The notes under the pieces are model-generated. The model did not search any database and was not told where the DNA came from. It saw nothing but the letters and a program-made list of their open reading frames with translations. The position numbers and the translations under genes were made by a program. 23,727 nucleotides of DNA, from the NCBI GenBank assembly GCA_903904805.1, contig CAIVDX010000060.1:1-23727 (forward strand). Direction: 5' to 3'. Of the stretch, positions 8,213 to 15,395 are shown one piece after another. The DNA is from an uncultured Rhodospirillales bacterium (GTDB taxonomy: Bacteria; Pseudomonadota; Alphaproteobacteria; Acetobacterales; Acetobacteraceae). Position 1 is the first letter of the stretch. Each line of letters opens with the position of its first letter.

Positions 8213-10207
8213 TCAAATCAAACGACCGGTCGCGGCGCGCAGCGCGGGCAGCGCGTCTCCCAGCAGCGACGCAGGCCACGGCAGATGCAACAGCTGAACG
8301 AACAGCAGATACATCCCGGCGAACAGCGGCAAAGCGACGCCCAATGCCGGCCGCCAATGCGTCCGGCCGGCCAGGATCATGTTGGCAACCATGAAAATCA
8401 GCAGCGAGGGCAGCATGCCGATGCTCAGCACGCCCGCCAGCAGCCCCAGCAACCACAGCGCCTGGCCACCGGCCCGGGTCAGCATCACGCCGCCGGGAAT
8501 GTCGGCCAGCCGATCATGCAGCGCGCCATGCTGAGGGGCGGCACGTGGGCGCGCCACAGCCGCCACCAGGACCACCAGCAATCCAACACAGGCCGCCACC
8601 TGAGGCATCAGCCGCGCCGCCAGCTTCCACTGCATCGACGACACCACCGCCGCCGCAAACGCGACGCCGGCGACCATCCAGAAGGCCCGTTCGGCCTTGC
8701 TCGTCACCCGCATCGGCGCGTCCGCCTTCGCACCGCCACGGCGGATCAACGGCCACAGCAAAATCACCACCGCGATCACCAGGATCACGATCACACCCGG
8801 CCGCTCCACCCAGCTCGCCCCATAGCGCAGGGTCGAGATGAACAGATACTTCTCCAGCAGCTTGCCCAGAATATAGCCCAGGATCAGCGGCGGGCGCGGC
8901 CATTTGCAGCGCTTCATCACCCACCCGAGCGCGCCGAACGCCAACAGCGCGATCAGGTCGCCCTCTGACCGAGACCCCTGATAGGCGCCAACAAAGCACA
9001 CCGACACAATGCACGGCACCAATATTCCCGGCCGGATCGTCGCCAGCCGCGCCAGCTGGTTGGCGAACAGGAAGCAGATGGCCGCGCCAAGGATGTTGGC
9101 GAGCGCCAGGCTCCACACCAGCGTGTAGGTCACATCCAACTGGCTGGTGAGCAGCTTCGGCCCCGGCGTGATGTCATGCGCCATCAGCGCGCCCAGCAGC
9201 AGCGCCATCGAGGCCGACCCGGGCACGCCGAACGCCAGGGTGGGGATCAGGCTGCCGCCCTCGCGCGCATTGTTGGCGGCTTCGGAGGCGATGATGCCGC
9301 GCACATCGCCGGTGCCGAATGTGCGATCCGCGCCCTTGATCATCCGCGCCGCGGCGCCGTAGGCAATCCAGTCGATCACCGCCGCCCCCATGCCCGGGAT
9401 CGCGGCGAAGATCACGCCGATGGTGGCGCTGTTCAGCACCAGCTTCCAGTTCCGGATCGTATCGCGCACGCCCAGCCATTGCTGGGCGAACAGCCCGCCG
9501 GTCGGACGATGATCGGCGATCGCGGTGCGCGCCACCGCCATGTCCACCAGTTCGGGGATCGCGAACAGGCCGAGTGCGAGACACTCAATCGGCACGCCGT
9601 CCCACAGATAGGTGGTGTCCAGCGTCCAACGCAGCGCGCCGGTCTGGTCCTCATTGCCAACGGCCGCCAGCAGCACGCCGATGATCGCCGCGACCAGGCC
9701 CTTCAACACCGCGCCCTGGCTCACCGCAGCCACCAGCGTGAGGCCCAGAATGCACACCGCCAGCAATTCCGGCGTGCCGATCGCCAGCATCAGCGGCCGC
9801 AGCGCCGGGATCGCCACCGCCAACAGCACCGCCCCGAAAATGCCACCCAGCACCGACGCGCTGAACGACGCGCCGAACGCCCGGCCGGCCTCGCCCCGCT
9901 GCGCCATTGGAAAGCCGTCCAGTACGGTAGACGCCGAGCCGATCGCTCCGGGCACGCCGAAGAGAATCGCCGGCACGGTGTCCGACGTCGCGGTCACCGC
10001 CCACATCCCCACCAGAAAGGCGATCGCGGTGGTGGCATCCATGCCATAGGTGAACGGAATCAACAGTGCCATGCCGCCCAGGCCGCCAATGCCGGGGATC
10101 ACCCCGATCCCGAGGCCGAGCAGCACGCCGAAGCACAGAAATGCCAGGCGCGAGGGGTCGCCGATCAGAGCAAGCGCATGCAGCGCATTCTGCACCACCA
10201 GGTCCAA
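8213..10207 (-). CDS. Tripartite tricarboxylate transporter permease, TctA-TctB fusion
   Basis: This 664-residue inner-membrane protein is the permease of a tripartite tricarboxylate transporter, a cation-driven secondary importer that works with a periplasmic TctC-type binding protein. Residues 1 to about 497 are TctA: many hydrophobic helices, the signature GIGVIPGIGGLGGMALLIPF near the N-terminus and the repeated AIPGMGAAVIDW region. Residues about 499-664 add roughly four more membrane segments (FWMVAGVAFAAAVVSSMQWK, LMPQVAACVGLLVVLVAAV, ALWLLGLLAGVL, ALGVALPLFAGMYLLF) with a TctB-like arrangement, so the small subunit appears fused to the large one; no separate tctB is present. The start is TTG 10207, supported by CGGGGGA 7 bases upstream and by the TctA N-terminus beginning there. 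It is the first gene of the minus arm. The partner binding protein is probably at 11969-12973. Cargo is inferred to be an aromatic carboxylate. Confidence 0.9.
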   Translation of the reverse strand: MDLVVQNALHALALIGDPSRLAFLCFGVLLGLGIGVIPGIGGLGGMALLIPFTYGMDATTAIAFLVGMWAVTATSDTVPAILFGVPGAIGSASTVLDGFPMAQRGEAGRAFGASFSASVLGGIFGAVLLAVAIPALRPLMLAIGTPELLAVCILGLTLVAAVSQGAVLKGLVAAIIGVLLAAVGNEDQTGALRWTLDTTYLWDGVPIECLALGLFAIPELVDMAVARTAIADHRPTGGLFAQQWLGVRDTIRNWKLVLNSATIGVIFAAIPGMGAAVIDWIAYGAAARMIKGADRTFGTGDVRGIIASEAANNAREGGSLIPTLAFGVPGSASMALLLGALMAHDITPGPKLLTSQLDVTYTLVWSLALANILGAAICFLFANQLARLATIRPGILVPCIVSVCFVGAYQGSRSEGDLIALLAFGALGWVMKRCKWPRPPLILGYILGKLLEKYLFISTLRYGASWVERPGVIVILVIAVVILLWPLIRRGGAKADAPMRVTSKAERAFWMVAGVAFAAAVVSSMQWKLAARLMPQVAACVGLLVVLVAAVARPRAAPQHGALHDRLADIPGGVMLTRAGGQALWLLGLLAGVLSIGMLPSLLIFMVANMILAGRTHWRPALGVALPLFAGMYLLFVQLLHLPWPASLLGDALPALRAATGRLI

Positions 10208-10316
10208 GCCGTTTCCCCCGAAGGAAGCTGGGCGGACACGCCGCCGATTTGCGGGCGCACCCTATTCTGTCATATTGTATGACACAAGCCGGCGAGGCCG
10301 GACGACGGAGGAAACC
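10208..10316. promoter_or_regulatory. Divergent promoter region of the catabolic unit
   Basis: This 109-bp gap separates the first genes of the two arms (tctAB fusion leftward, ubiD copy 2 rightward) and is the only divergent junction in the unit, so both arms are probably driven from here. A modest plus-strand promoter can be drawn as TTGCGG (10249-10254), 18 bases, then TATTGT (10273-10278). On the minus strand TACAAT (10279-10274) resembles a -10 box but lacks a good -35. Both -10-like elements lie inside the palindrome at 10268-10284, which would let one bound regulator block both directions. Ribosome sites are GGAGG for ubiD copy 2 (before ATG 10317) and GGGGGA for the permease. The promoter boxes are weak and predicted by eye. 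Confidence 0.6.
10268..10284. promoter_or_regulatory. 17-bp palindromic operator candidate for the GntR regulator
   Basis: TGTCATA (10268-10274), TTG, TATGACA (10278-10284) is a perfect 7+7 inverted repeat in the divergent promoter and one of the few AT-rich patches in this GC-rich locus. Its size and GTATGACA half-site fit GntR/FCD operators, and the locus encodes exactly one such regulator. It lies 33 bp before ubiD copy 2 and 61 bp before the permease start, overlapping the -10-like boxes on both strands, which suggests repression relieved by a pathway compound. Confidence 0.7.
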
Positions 10317-11969
10317 ATGGCCGATCAGATCTCCACCACCAGCGCGCCAACGACTCTGCGCCAGCATCTGGAGACCCTGGAGGCACGCAGCCTTCTCCGC
10401 CGGATCGACCGCGCGATCAACAAGGACACCGAGCTGCACCCGCTGGTGCGCTGGCAGTTCCGCGGCGGCATCGCCGAGAAGGACCGCAAGGCCTTCCTCT
10501 TCACCAACGTGGTCGACAGCGCTGGCCGCCGCTATCCGATGAATGTCGTGGTGGGCGCGATGGCGGCCAGCGAGCCGATCTACGCCGCCGGCATGGGCAA
10601 GCCCGCCGCCGAGATTGGCGAGGCCTGGCTCGATGCCATCGCCCATCCCATCGCCCCGATCCCCTTCCCGGCCGCGTCGAACGAGATCGCCCCCTGCCAG
10701 GAGGTGGTGATCGAGGGTGACGCGCTGCGTGCCCCAGGCGGCGGCCTGGCGGCCCTGCCTGTGCCCGTCTCCACACCCGGCTTCGACGCCGCGCCCTACC
10801 TCACCGCCACTTTGTGCATCACCGAGGACCCGGAAACCGGCGTGCGCAACATGGGCACCTATCGCGCCGGCCTGAAGGCGCAGGACCGGCTGGGCGTGCG
10901 CATGGCCAGCCGCCTGTCCGGTGCCGGCGGCTATCTGCATTGGCAGAAATACCAGAAGCGCGGGGAGAAGATGCCGATCGCCATCGTGGTCGGCTGCGCT
11001 CCCACAATCCTGTTCACCGGCCCGCAGAAACTGCCGCTGGATATGGACGAGATGGCCGTCGCCGGCGGGCTGATGGGTCACGCCATCCGCACCGTGCGCG
11101 CCCGCACCGTGCCGCTCGATGTGCCAGCCGATGCCGAGATCGTCATCGAGGGCTGGATCGACACCGAATTGCTGGAGCCCGAGGGCCCGTTCGGCGAAAG
11201 CCACGGTCATGTCGCGCTGGAAGACTACAATATGTCGATGGAGGTGACGTCGATCACCCATCGCAAGGATGCCGTGTTCACCTCCATCATCAGCCAGGTG
11301 ACGCCCAGCGAGTCGAGCCTCATCAAGCGTGTCGCCTACGAGCCGATTTTCCTGTCGCACCTGCGCGACCACCTGAACATCAAGGGCATCAAGCGCGTGG
11401 TGATGCACGAGCCCCTCTCGAACATCCGAAAGATCATCTTCCTGGAATTCGCCCACGGCGCCCCGCAGACCGAGATCTGGCGCGCATTGGAGGGGGCCGC
11501 AACCTTGCAGGCGCAGTGCGGCAAGATCGTCATCGCCGTCAGCGAGGACATCGATTCGCGCAATGCGGATGCGGTGTTCTGGTCGCTCGCCTATCGCTGC
11601 AACCCGCAGGCGGACAGCCTCATCACCCCCTATCGCTCCGGCGGCCATGGCCCAAAATCCGGCGGCCGCGCCGGCGATTCCACCCTGCTGATCGATGCCA
11701 CGCTGAAACACAAAACCTCCCCCCTCGCGCTGCCGGCGAAGAAATACATGGAAGCCGCCAAGGAGATCTGGGAGGAGCTCGATCTGCCGCGGCTCGCACC
11801 GGAAAGCCCCTGGCACGGCTACAGCCTCGGCGACTGGGATGATGTGTGGGACACCTGGGCCGAGCAGGCCACCACGGGCGAGTGGGAGAAAACCGGCGCA
11901 GACACCTACGCCCGCCGCCGCGCCGGCATCACACCGGAAACGCCCGTGCGCGATACGGGCAAGAAGTGA
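10317..11969 (+). CDS. UbiD family decarboxylase (prenyl-FMN dependent), copy 2
   Basis: This is a 550-residue paralogue of the UbiD at 5091-6719, also long for the family. The acid-base triad is intact: R183 in NMGTYR, and E289 and E294 in EPEGPFGE. Shared blocks include NKDTEL/MHPLVRWQFRGGIAE, TSIISQVTPSESS, FLSHLRDHLNIKG, NADAVFWxxAYRCNPQ and SPWxGYSLGDW. It differs by an insertion around residues 116-123 and 138-145 (PFPAASNE, RAPGGGLA) near the middle. ATG 10317 is chosen because GGAGG lies 6 bases upstream and alignment with copy 1 begins there; the frame stays open back to 10050, but that part runs antisense to the permease gene. It opens the plus arm and overlaps the TctC gene by one base. 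Two UbiDs in one unit could remove two carboxylates in turn, act on different substrates, or form a mixed oligomer. The substrate is unknown. Confidence 0.93.
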   Translation: MADQISTTSAPTTLRQHLETLEARSLLRRIDRAINKDTELHPLVRWQFRGGIAEKDRKAFLFTNVVDSAGRRYPMNVVVGAMAASEPIYAAGMGKPAAEIGEAWLDAIAHPIAPIPFPAASNEIAPCQEVVIEGDALRAPGGGLAALPVPVSTPGFDAAPYLTATLCITEDPETGVRNMGTYRAGLKAQDRLGVRMASRLSGAGGYLHWQKYQKRGEKMPIAIVVGCAPTILFTGPQKLPLDMDEMAVAGGLMGHAIRTVRARTVPLDVPADAEIVIEGWIDTELLEPEGPFGESHGHVALEDYNMSMEVTSITHRKDAVFTSIISQVTPSESSLIKRVAYEPIFLSHLRDHLNIKGIKRVVMHEPLSNIRKIIFLEFAHGAPQTEIWRALEGAATLQAQCGKIVIAVSEDIDSRNADAVFWSLAYRCNPQADSLITPYRSGGHGPKSGGRAGDSTLLIDATLKHKTSPLALPAKKYMEAAKEIWEELDLPRLAPESPWHGYSLGDWDDVWDTWAEQATTGEWEKTGADTYARRRAGITPETPVRDTGKK

Positions 11970-12973
11970 TGAAGCGCCTCCTCGCCTGCCTTCTGCTGCT
12001 GGCAACTCCCGCGTTCGCTGATCCGATCGCGGATTTTTACAAGGGCAACGACCTGACGATCCTGATCGGCCACCCACCCGGCGGGTCGTATGACGTCTAT
12101 GCCCAGCTCGCCGCGCGCCATATTGGGAAATATATTCCCGGCCATCCGAATGTGATCGTGCAGAGCATGCCCGGCGGCGCGGCCTCGAAGGCCGCCGCCT
12201 ATTTCTACAACCGCGCCCCGCAGGACGGCTCGATGATCGCGCTGTTCCCGGAAACCATCGCCTATGTGCAGCTGCTCGACCCCGTGCAGGGCAAATGGGA
12301 CGTGCGCAAGATGCATTATATCGGCAGCTTCGCTCCGGTGAACACCGCCTTCATGGGCAAGAAGGGCGGCAACGTGACCACCGTGGCCGATCTTCAGCAA
12401 AGGGCGGCGAATGTCGGGTGCAGCGGCCGCGCATCGCAAAGTTTCCAGTATCCGGCAATGCTGAAGGCCAGCGAGAAGCTGAAGCTGAAGCTGATCTGCG
12501 GCTATGACGGCTCAGCTTCCTACACGCTGGCCCTGCTGCGCGGCGAGGTGGATGTGGTCAGCAAGGCGTGGAACGCGTGGCGCGCCGAAGATCGCGACAA
12601 TCTCGACAGTGGACTTCTGATCCCGGTGCTGCAGGCCGGCCTCGAGCGCACGCCGGAGCTGCCGAACGTGCCGCTGATGCAGGAAACCACCGATGATCCG
12701 GCGGCGAAGGCCCAGCTGACCTTCATCTCGGCCGGCGCAGCGATCGGCCGCGCATTGCTGGCCCCGCCGAAAATTCCCGCAGCGCGCCTGGAAGCATTGC
12801 GCGCGGCGTTCGAGTCGGCCGTGAAGGATCCCGCACTGATCGAGGATGCCAGGCGCGGCAACACCTATCTGGAGCCCCGCCCGGGCGACAAAATTCAGGC
12901 GGTGAGCGATGCCATCATCGCCACCCCGCCCGACATCGTGGCGACGGCGGCGAAGGCGTTTGAAACCGAGTAG
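11969..12973 (+). CDS. TctC/Bug-type periplasmic solute-binding protein
   Basis: This 334-residue exported protein has a clear signal peptide (MKRLLACLLLLATPAFA, cleavage after A17). The mature part has the Bug/TctC fold features: DLTILIGHPPGGSYDVYAQLAARHIGKYIPG, where the GHPPGGSYD segment forms the carboxylate-binding loop, then NVIVQSMPGGAASKAAAYFYNRAPQDG. Such proteins capture carboxylates, including terephthalate (TphC), isophthalate and citrate, and hand them to TctAB permeases. ATG 11969 shares its first base with the TGA of ubiD copy 2, so the two are translationally coupled. The ribosome site is weak (AAGAAG). The matching permease is the TctA-TctB fusion in the divergent arm, so uptake genes are split across both transcripts. 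Family confidence is high; the ligand is inferred to be the pathway acid. Confidence 0.92.
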   Translation: MKRLLACLLLLATPAFADPIADFYKGNDLTILIGHPPGGSYDVYAQLAARHIGKYIPGHPNVIVQSMPGGAASKAAAYFYNRAPQDGSMIALFPETIAYVQLLDPVQGKWDVRKMHYIGSFAPVNTAFMGKKGGNVTTVADLQQRAANVGCSGRASQSFQYPAMLKASEKLKLKLICGYDGSASYTLALLRGEVDVVSKAWNAWRAEDRDNLDSGLLIPVLQAGLERTPELPNVPLMQETTDDPAAKAQLTFISAGAAIGRALLAPPKIPAARLEALRAAFESAVKDPALIEDARRGNTYLEPRPGDKIQAVSDAIIATPPDIVATAAKAFETE

Positions 12974-13046
12974 ACTTCCCCGTAAGGCACAGCGCCGTTA
13001 GGGTGCCGCCGCCAAGGGGCGAGAAGAGTTTCTGAGGGAGGATACG

Positions 13047-15395
13047 ATGGGTGCAGGAATGATCGGCGCGCGGGTGCAGCGGGTGGAGGATGCCTCTCTG
13101 CTCACCGGTCGCGGGCAATATACCGATGACCTGCATCTTCCCGGCATGCTGCAGGGCTGCTTCCTACGTTCGCCGCACGGCCATGCGAAGATCGTCAGCA
13201 TCGACACATCAGCCGCACTGGCGCTGCCCGGCGTGCACAAGATCATCCTGTCCGCGGACCTGCCGGCGGCAATGCGCACGCGGCGCATGCCGATGCTGCT
13301 CCCCAATCCCACGCTGCTCGGCCATCTCACGCAATATTGTCTGGCCACTGATGAAGTCTGCTATGTCGGCGAACCCATCGCCTTCGTGATCGCCGAGACC
13401 CGCCCGATCGCCGAGGATGCCGCTGGCATGATCGACGTGGAGTTCGAGGTTCTCGATGCCATCGCCGATGTTCGCGACGCCGTGGCCCCGGGAGCCACAC
13501 TCGCCTGCTCGACCGACAAGGACAATATCGCTTCGATCTTCGTGCAGAAATATGGCGACATTGATGCCGCCTTCTCAGGCGCAGCGCACGTATTTGCCGA
13601 AACGCTCTGGCAGCATCGCGGTGGCGGCATGGCGATGGAATGCCGCGGCGTTGTTGCCCAGCATGACGCGTCGTCCAATCGCCTCACGGTCTGGTCGTCC
13701 ACGCAGACGCCGCATCTTGGCAAGCGCACACTCGCGGATTTCCTTGGGCGTGATCCCGAGACCATCCGCGTGATCGCCCCGGATGTCGGCGGCGGCTTCG
13801 GTCCGAAGGCGATCTATTACCCCGAGGAGGCGATCATCCCCGCCGCCGCGCTGATGATCGGTCGTCCGGTGAAATGGGTCGAAGATCGCCGCGAGCATTT
13901 CCTCGCCGCCTCGCAGGAGCGTGACCAGCTCTGGGAAGTCGAGATTGCGTTGGACGCGGACGGCAAACTGCGCGGCGTGCGCGGCACCATGCTTCACGAC
14001 ACCGGCGCCTACGTGCCCTGGGGCATCGTGATGCCCTTCATCGCGTCAGTCACTGTGCCGGGCCCCTATGTTCTGCCGGCTTTCCATCTGACAACCACCG
14101 TTGCCTACACAAACAAGGTTGCCACCACACCGGTGCGTGGCGCAGGCCGACCGCAGGCCGTGTTCGCGATGGAGCGGCTGATGGACCGTGCCGCTGCCGA
14201 AATGGGAATCGACCAGGCGGAACTGCGCCGCCGCAACCTGATCCCCGCCGACCAGATGCCCTACAAGGTCGGCCTCACCTTCCGCGACGGCAAACCCGTC
14301 ACCTATGACAGCGGCGATTATCCGCGCTGCCATGAAATGGGCCTGGAGGCCGCGGATTGGAACGGCTTCCGTGCCCGCCAGGCAAAAGCGCTTGAGCAAG
14401 GCCGCTATATCGGCATCGGAATCGGAAACTATGTCGAGGGCACCGGCCTTGGTCCTTTCGAAGGCGTGACGGTGCGCGTGCAGGCCAACGGCAAGATTTC
14501 CGTGCTCACTGGCGCGGCCCCCCAGGGCCAGGGCCACAAGACGATGTTCGCGCAGATCGTCGCAGAGCGCCTCTCGGTGCCCATGGACGATATCATCGTG
14601 ACTGTGGGCGACACCGCCGCGATCGCCAATGGCGTGGGCACCTTCGCCAGCCGCATCACAGCCAATGCCGGCCCCTCCGCCTCGATGGCGGCGATTGCCG
14701 TGCGCGGGCAAATTCTCAAGTTGGGTGCGATGGTTTTGGAAACCACTGAAGACCAGCTGGAGCTGGTCGACGGCCAGGTGCGCATGGTCTCCGGCAACCA
14801 GCGCGGCGTATCCTACGGCGATCTCGCGCGCTTCGCGCAGGGGATGCCCGGCTTCTCCTTCGAGCCCGGTCAAACACCCGGCCTTGAGGAGACCACCTAT
14901 TTCACCCCGCCACAGGCCGCCTATTGCAATGGCACGCATGTGGTGACGGTCGAGGTGGATATCGGCACCGGTGGCGTCACATTCCTCGACTATGTCGTCG
15001 CACATGACTCCGGCACCTTGATCAACCCGCTGATGGTGGACGGCCAGATCCAGGGCGGTGTGGCACACGGCGTCGGCAACGCGCTGCTGGAATGGATGGG
15101 CTACGATGTGAATGCGCAGCCGCTGACAGCAAGTTTCGCCGATTACCTGCTGCCGATGGCCACCGACGTGCCGCCGGTGCGCGGCCTGCATATCGAAAGC
15201 CCCTCCCCGCTGAACCCGCTCGGGGTCAAAGGCGCTGGCGAGGGCGGCACCATCCCTGCGGCAGCGGCCATCGCCGCGGCCATTGAGGATGCGCTGTCAC
15301 CCTTCGGCGTGCACATCACCGACTATCCGATGACACCGCCGCGCATCATCGCGATGCTGTCGCACTCGCCGAAGTGGCAAGCCCTGAATGGCTGA
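13047..15395 (+). CDS. Xanthine dehydrogenase family molybdopterin-binding subunit
   Basis: This 782-residue protein is the large catalytic subunit of a molybdenum hydroxylase, which inserts water-derived oxygen into a C-H bond of a (hetero)aromatic ring, aldehyde or CoA thioester. Visible are the N-terminal domain (RVEDASLLTGRGQYTDDL), the Mo-cofactor motifs VGGGFGPK, PVRGAGRPQ (residues 362-370) and QGQGH, and the catalytic Glu E732 in GVKGAGEGG. It lacks the CSFR active-site loop of true CO dehydrogenases, so it is not CoxL. The iron-sulphur and FAD subunits that normally sit beside it are absent, and it has no such domains itself. ATG 13047 follows GAGGGAGGA, 73 bp after the TctC gene. 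It overlaps the CoA-transferase by 8 bp, suggesting a CoA thioester substrate as for furoyl-CoA or nicotinate-type hydroxylases. A CoxG-like partner lies in the other arm. Confidence 0.92.
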   Translation: MGAGMIGARVQRVEDASLLTGRGQYTDDLHLPGMLQGCFLRSPHGHAKIVSIDTSAALALPGVHKIILSADLPAAMRTRRMPMLLPNPTLLGHLTQYCLATDEVCYVGEPIAFVIAETRPIAEDAAGMIDVEFEVLDAIADVRDAVAPGATLACSTDKDNIASIFVQKYGDIDAAFSGAAHVFAETLWQHRGGGMAMECRGVVAQHDASSNRLTVWSSTQTPHLGKRTLADFLGRDPETIRVIAPDVGGGFGPKAIYYPEEAIIPAAALMIGRPVKWVEDRREHFLAASQERDQLWEVEIALDADGKLRGVRGTMLHDTGAYVPWGIVMPFIASVTVPGPYVLPAFHLTTTVAYTNKVATTPVRGAGRPQAVFAMERLMDRAAAEMGIDQAELRRRNLIPADQMPYKVGLTFRDGKPVTYDSGDYPRCHEMGLEAADWNGFRARQAKALEQGRYIGIGIGNYVEGTGLGPFEGVTVRVQANGKISVLTGAAPQGQGHKTMFAQIVAERLSVPMDDIIVTVGDTAAIANGVGTFASRITANAGPSASMAAIAVRGQILKLGAMVLETTEDQLELVDGQVRMVSGNQRGVSYGDLARFAQGMPGFSFEPGQTPGLEETTYFTPPQAAYCNGTHVVTVEVDIGTGGVTFLDYVVAHDSGTLINPLMVDGQIQGGVAHGVGNALLEWMGYDVNAQPLTASFADYLLPMATDVPPVRGLHIESPSPLNPLGVKGAGEGGTIPAAAAIAAAIEDALSPFGVHITDYPMTPPRIIAMLSHSPKWQALNG

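Noticed and set aside
10050..10316. 89-codon upstream extension of ubiD copy 2
   Set aside because: Reads antisense through the permease start and the promoter palindrome; the paralogue and the GGAGG site support ATG 10317.
9651..12077. 808-residue open frame on the minus strand across the divergent promoter
   Set aside because: It is antisense to ubiD copy 2 and then runs out of frame inside the permease gene. It has no family motif and is His/Gly/Arg-rich, as expected for antisense reading of GC-rich genes.
12974..13046. Hairpin GGCAC-GTGCC between the TctC and molybdenum-subunit genes as a terminator or attenuator
   Set aside because: Stem of only 5 bp with a long loop and no T-run; more likely chance, and the operon seems to continue.
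13047..15395. Annotation as CO dehydrogenase large subunit (CoxL)
   Set aside because: The CSFR active-site loop is missing; the corresponding segment reads PVRGAGRP, as in other molybdenum hydroxylases, despite the CoxG-like neighbour.
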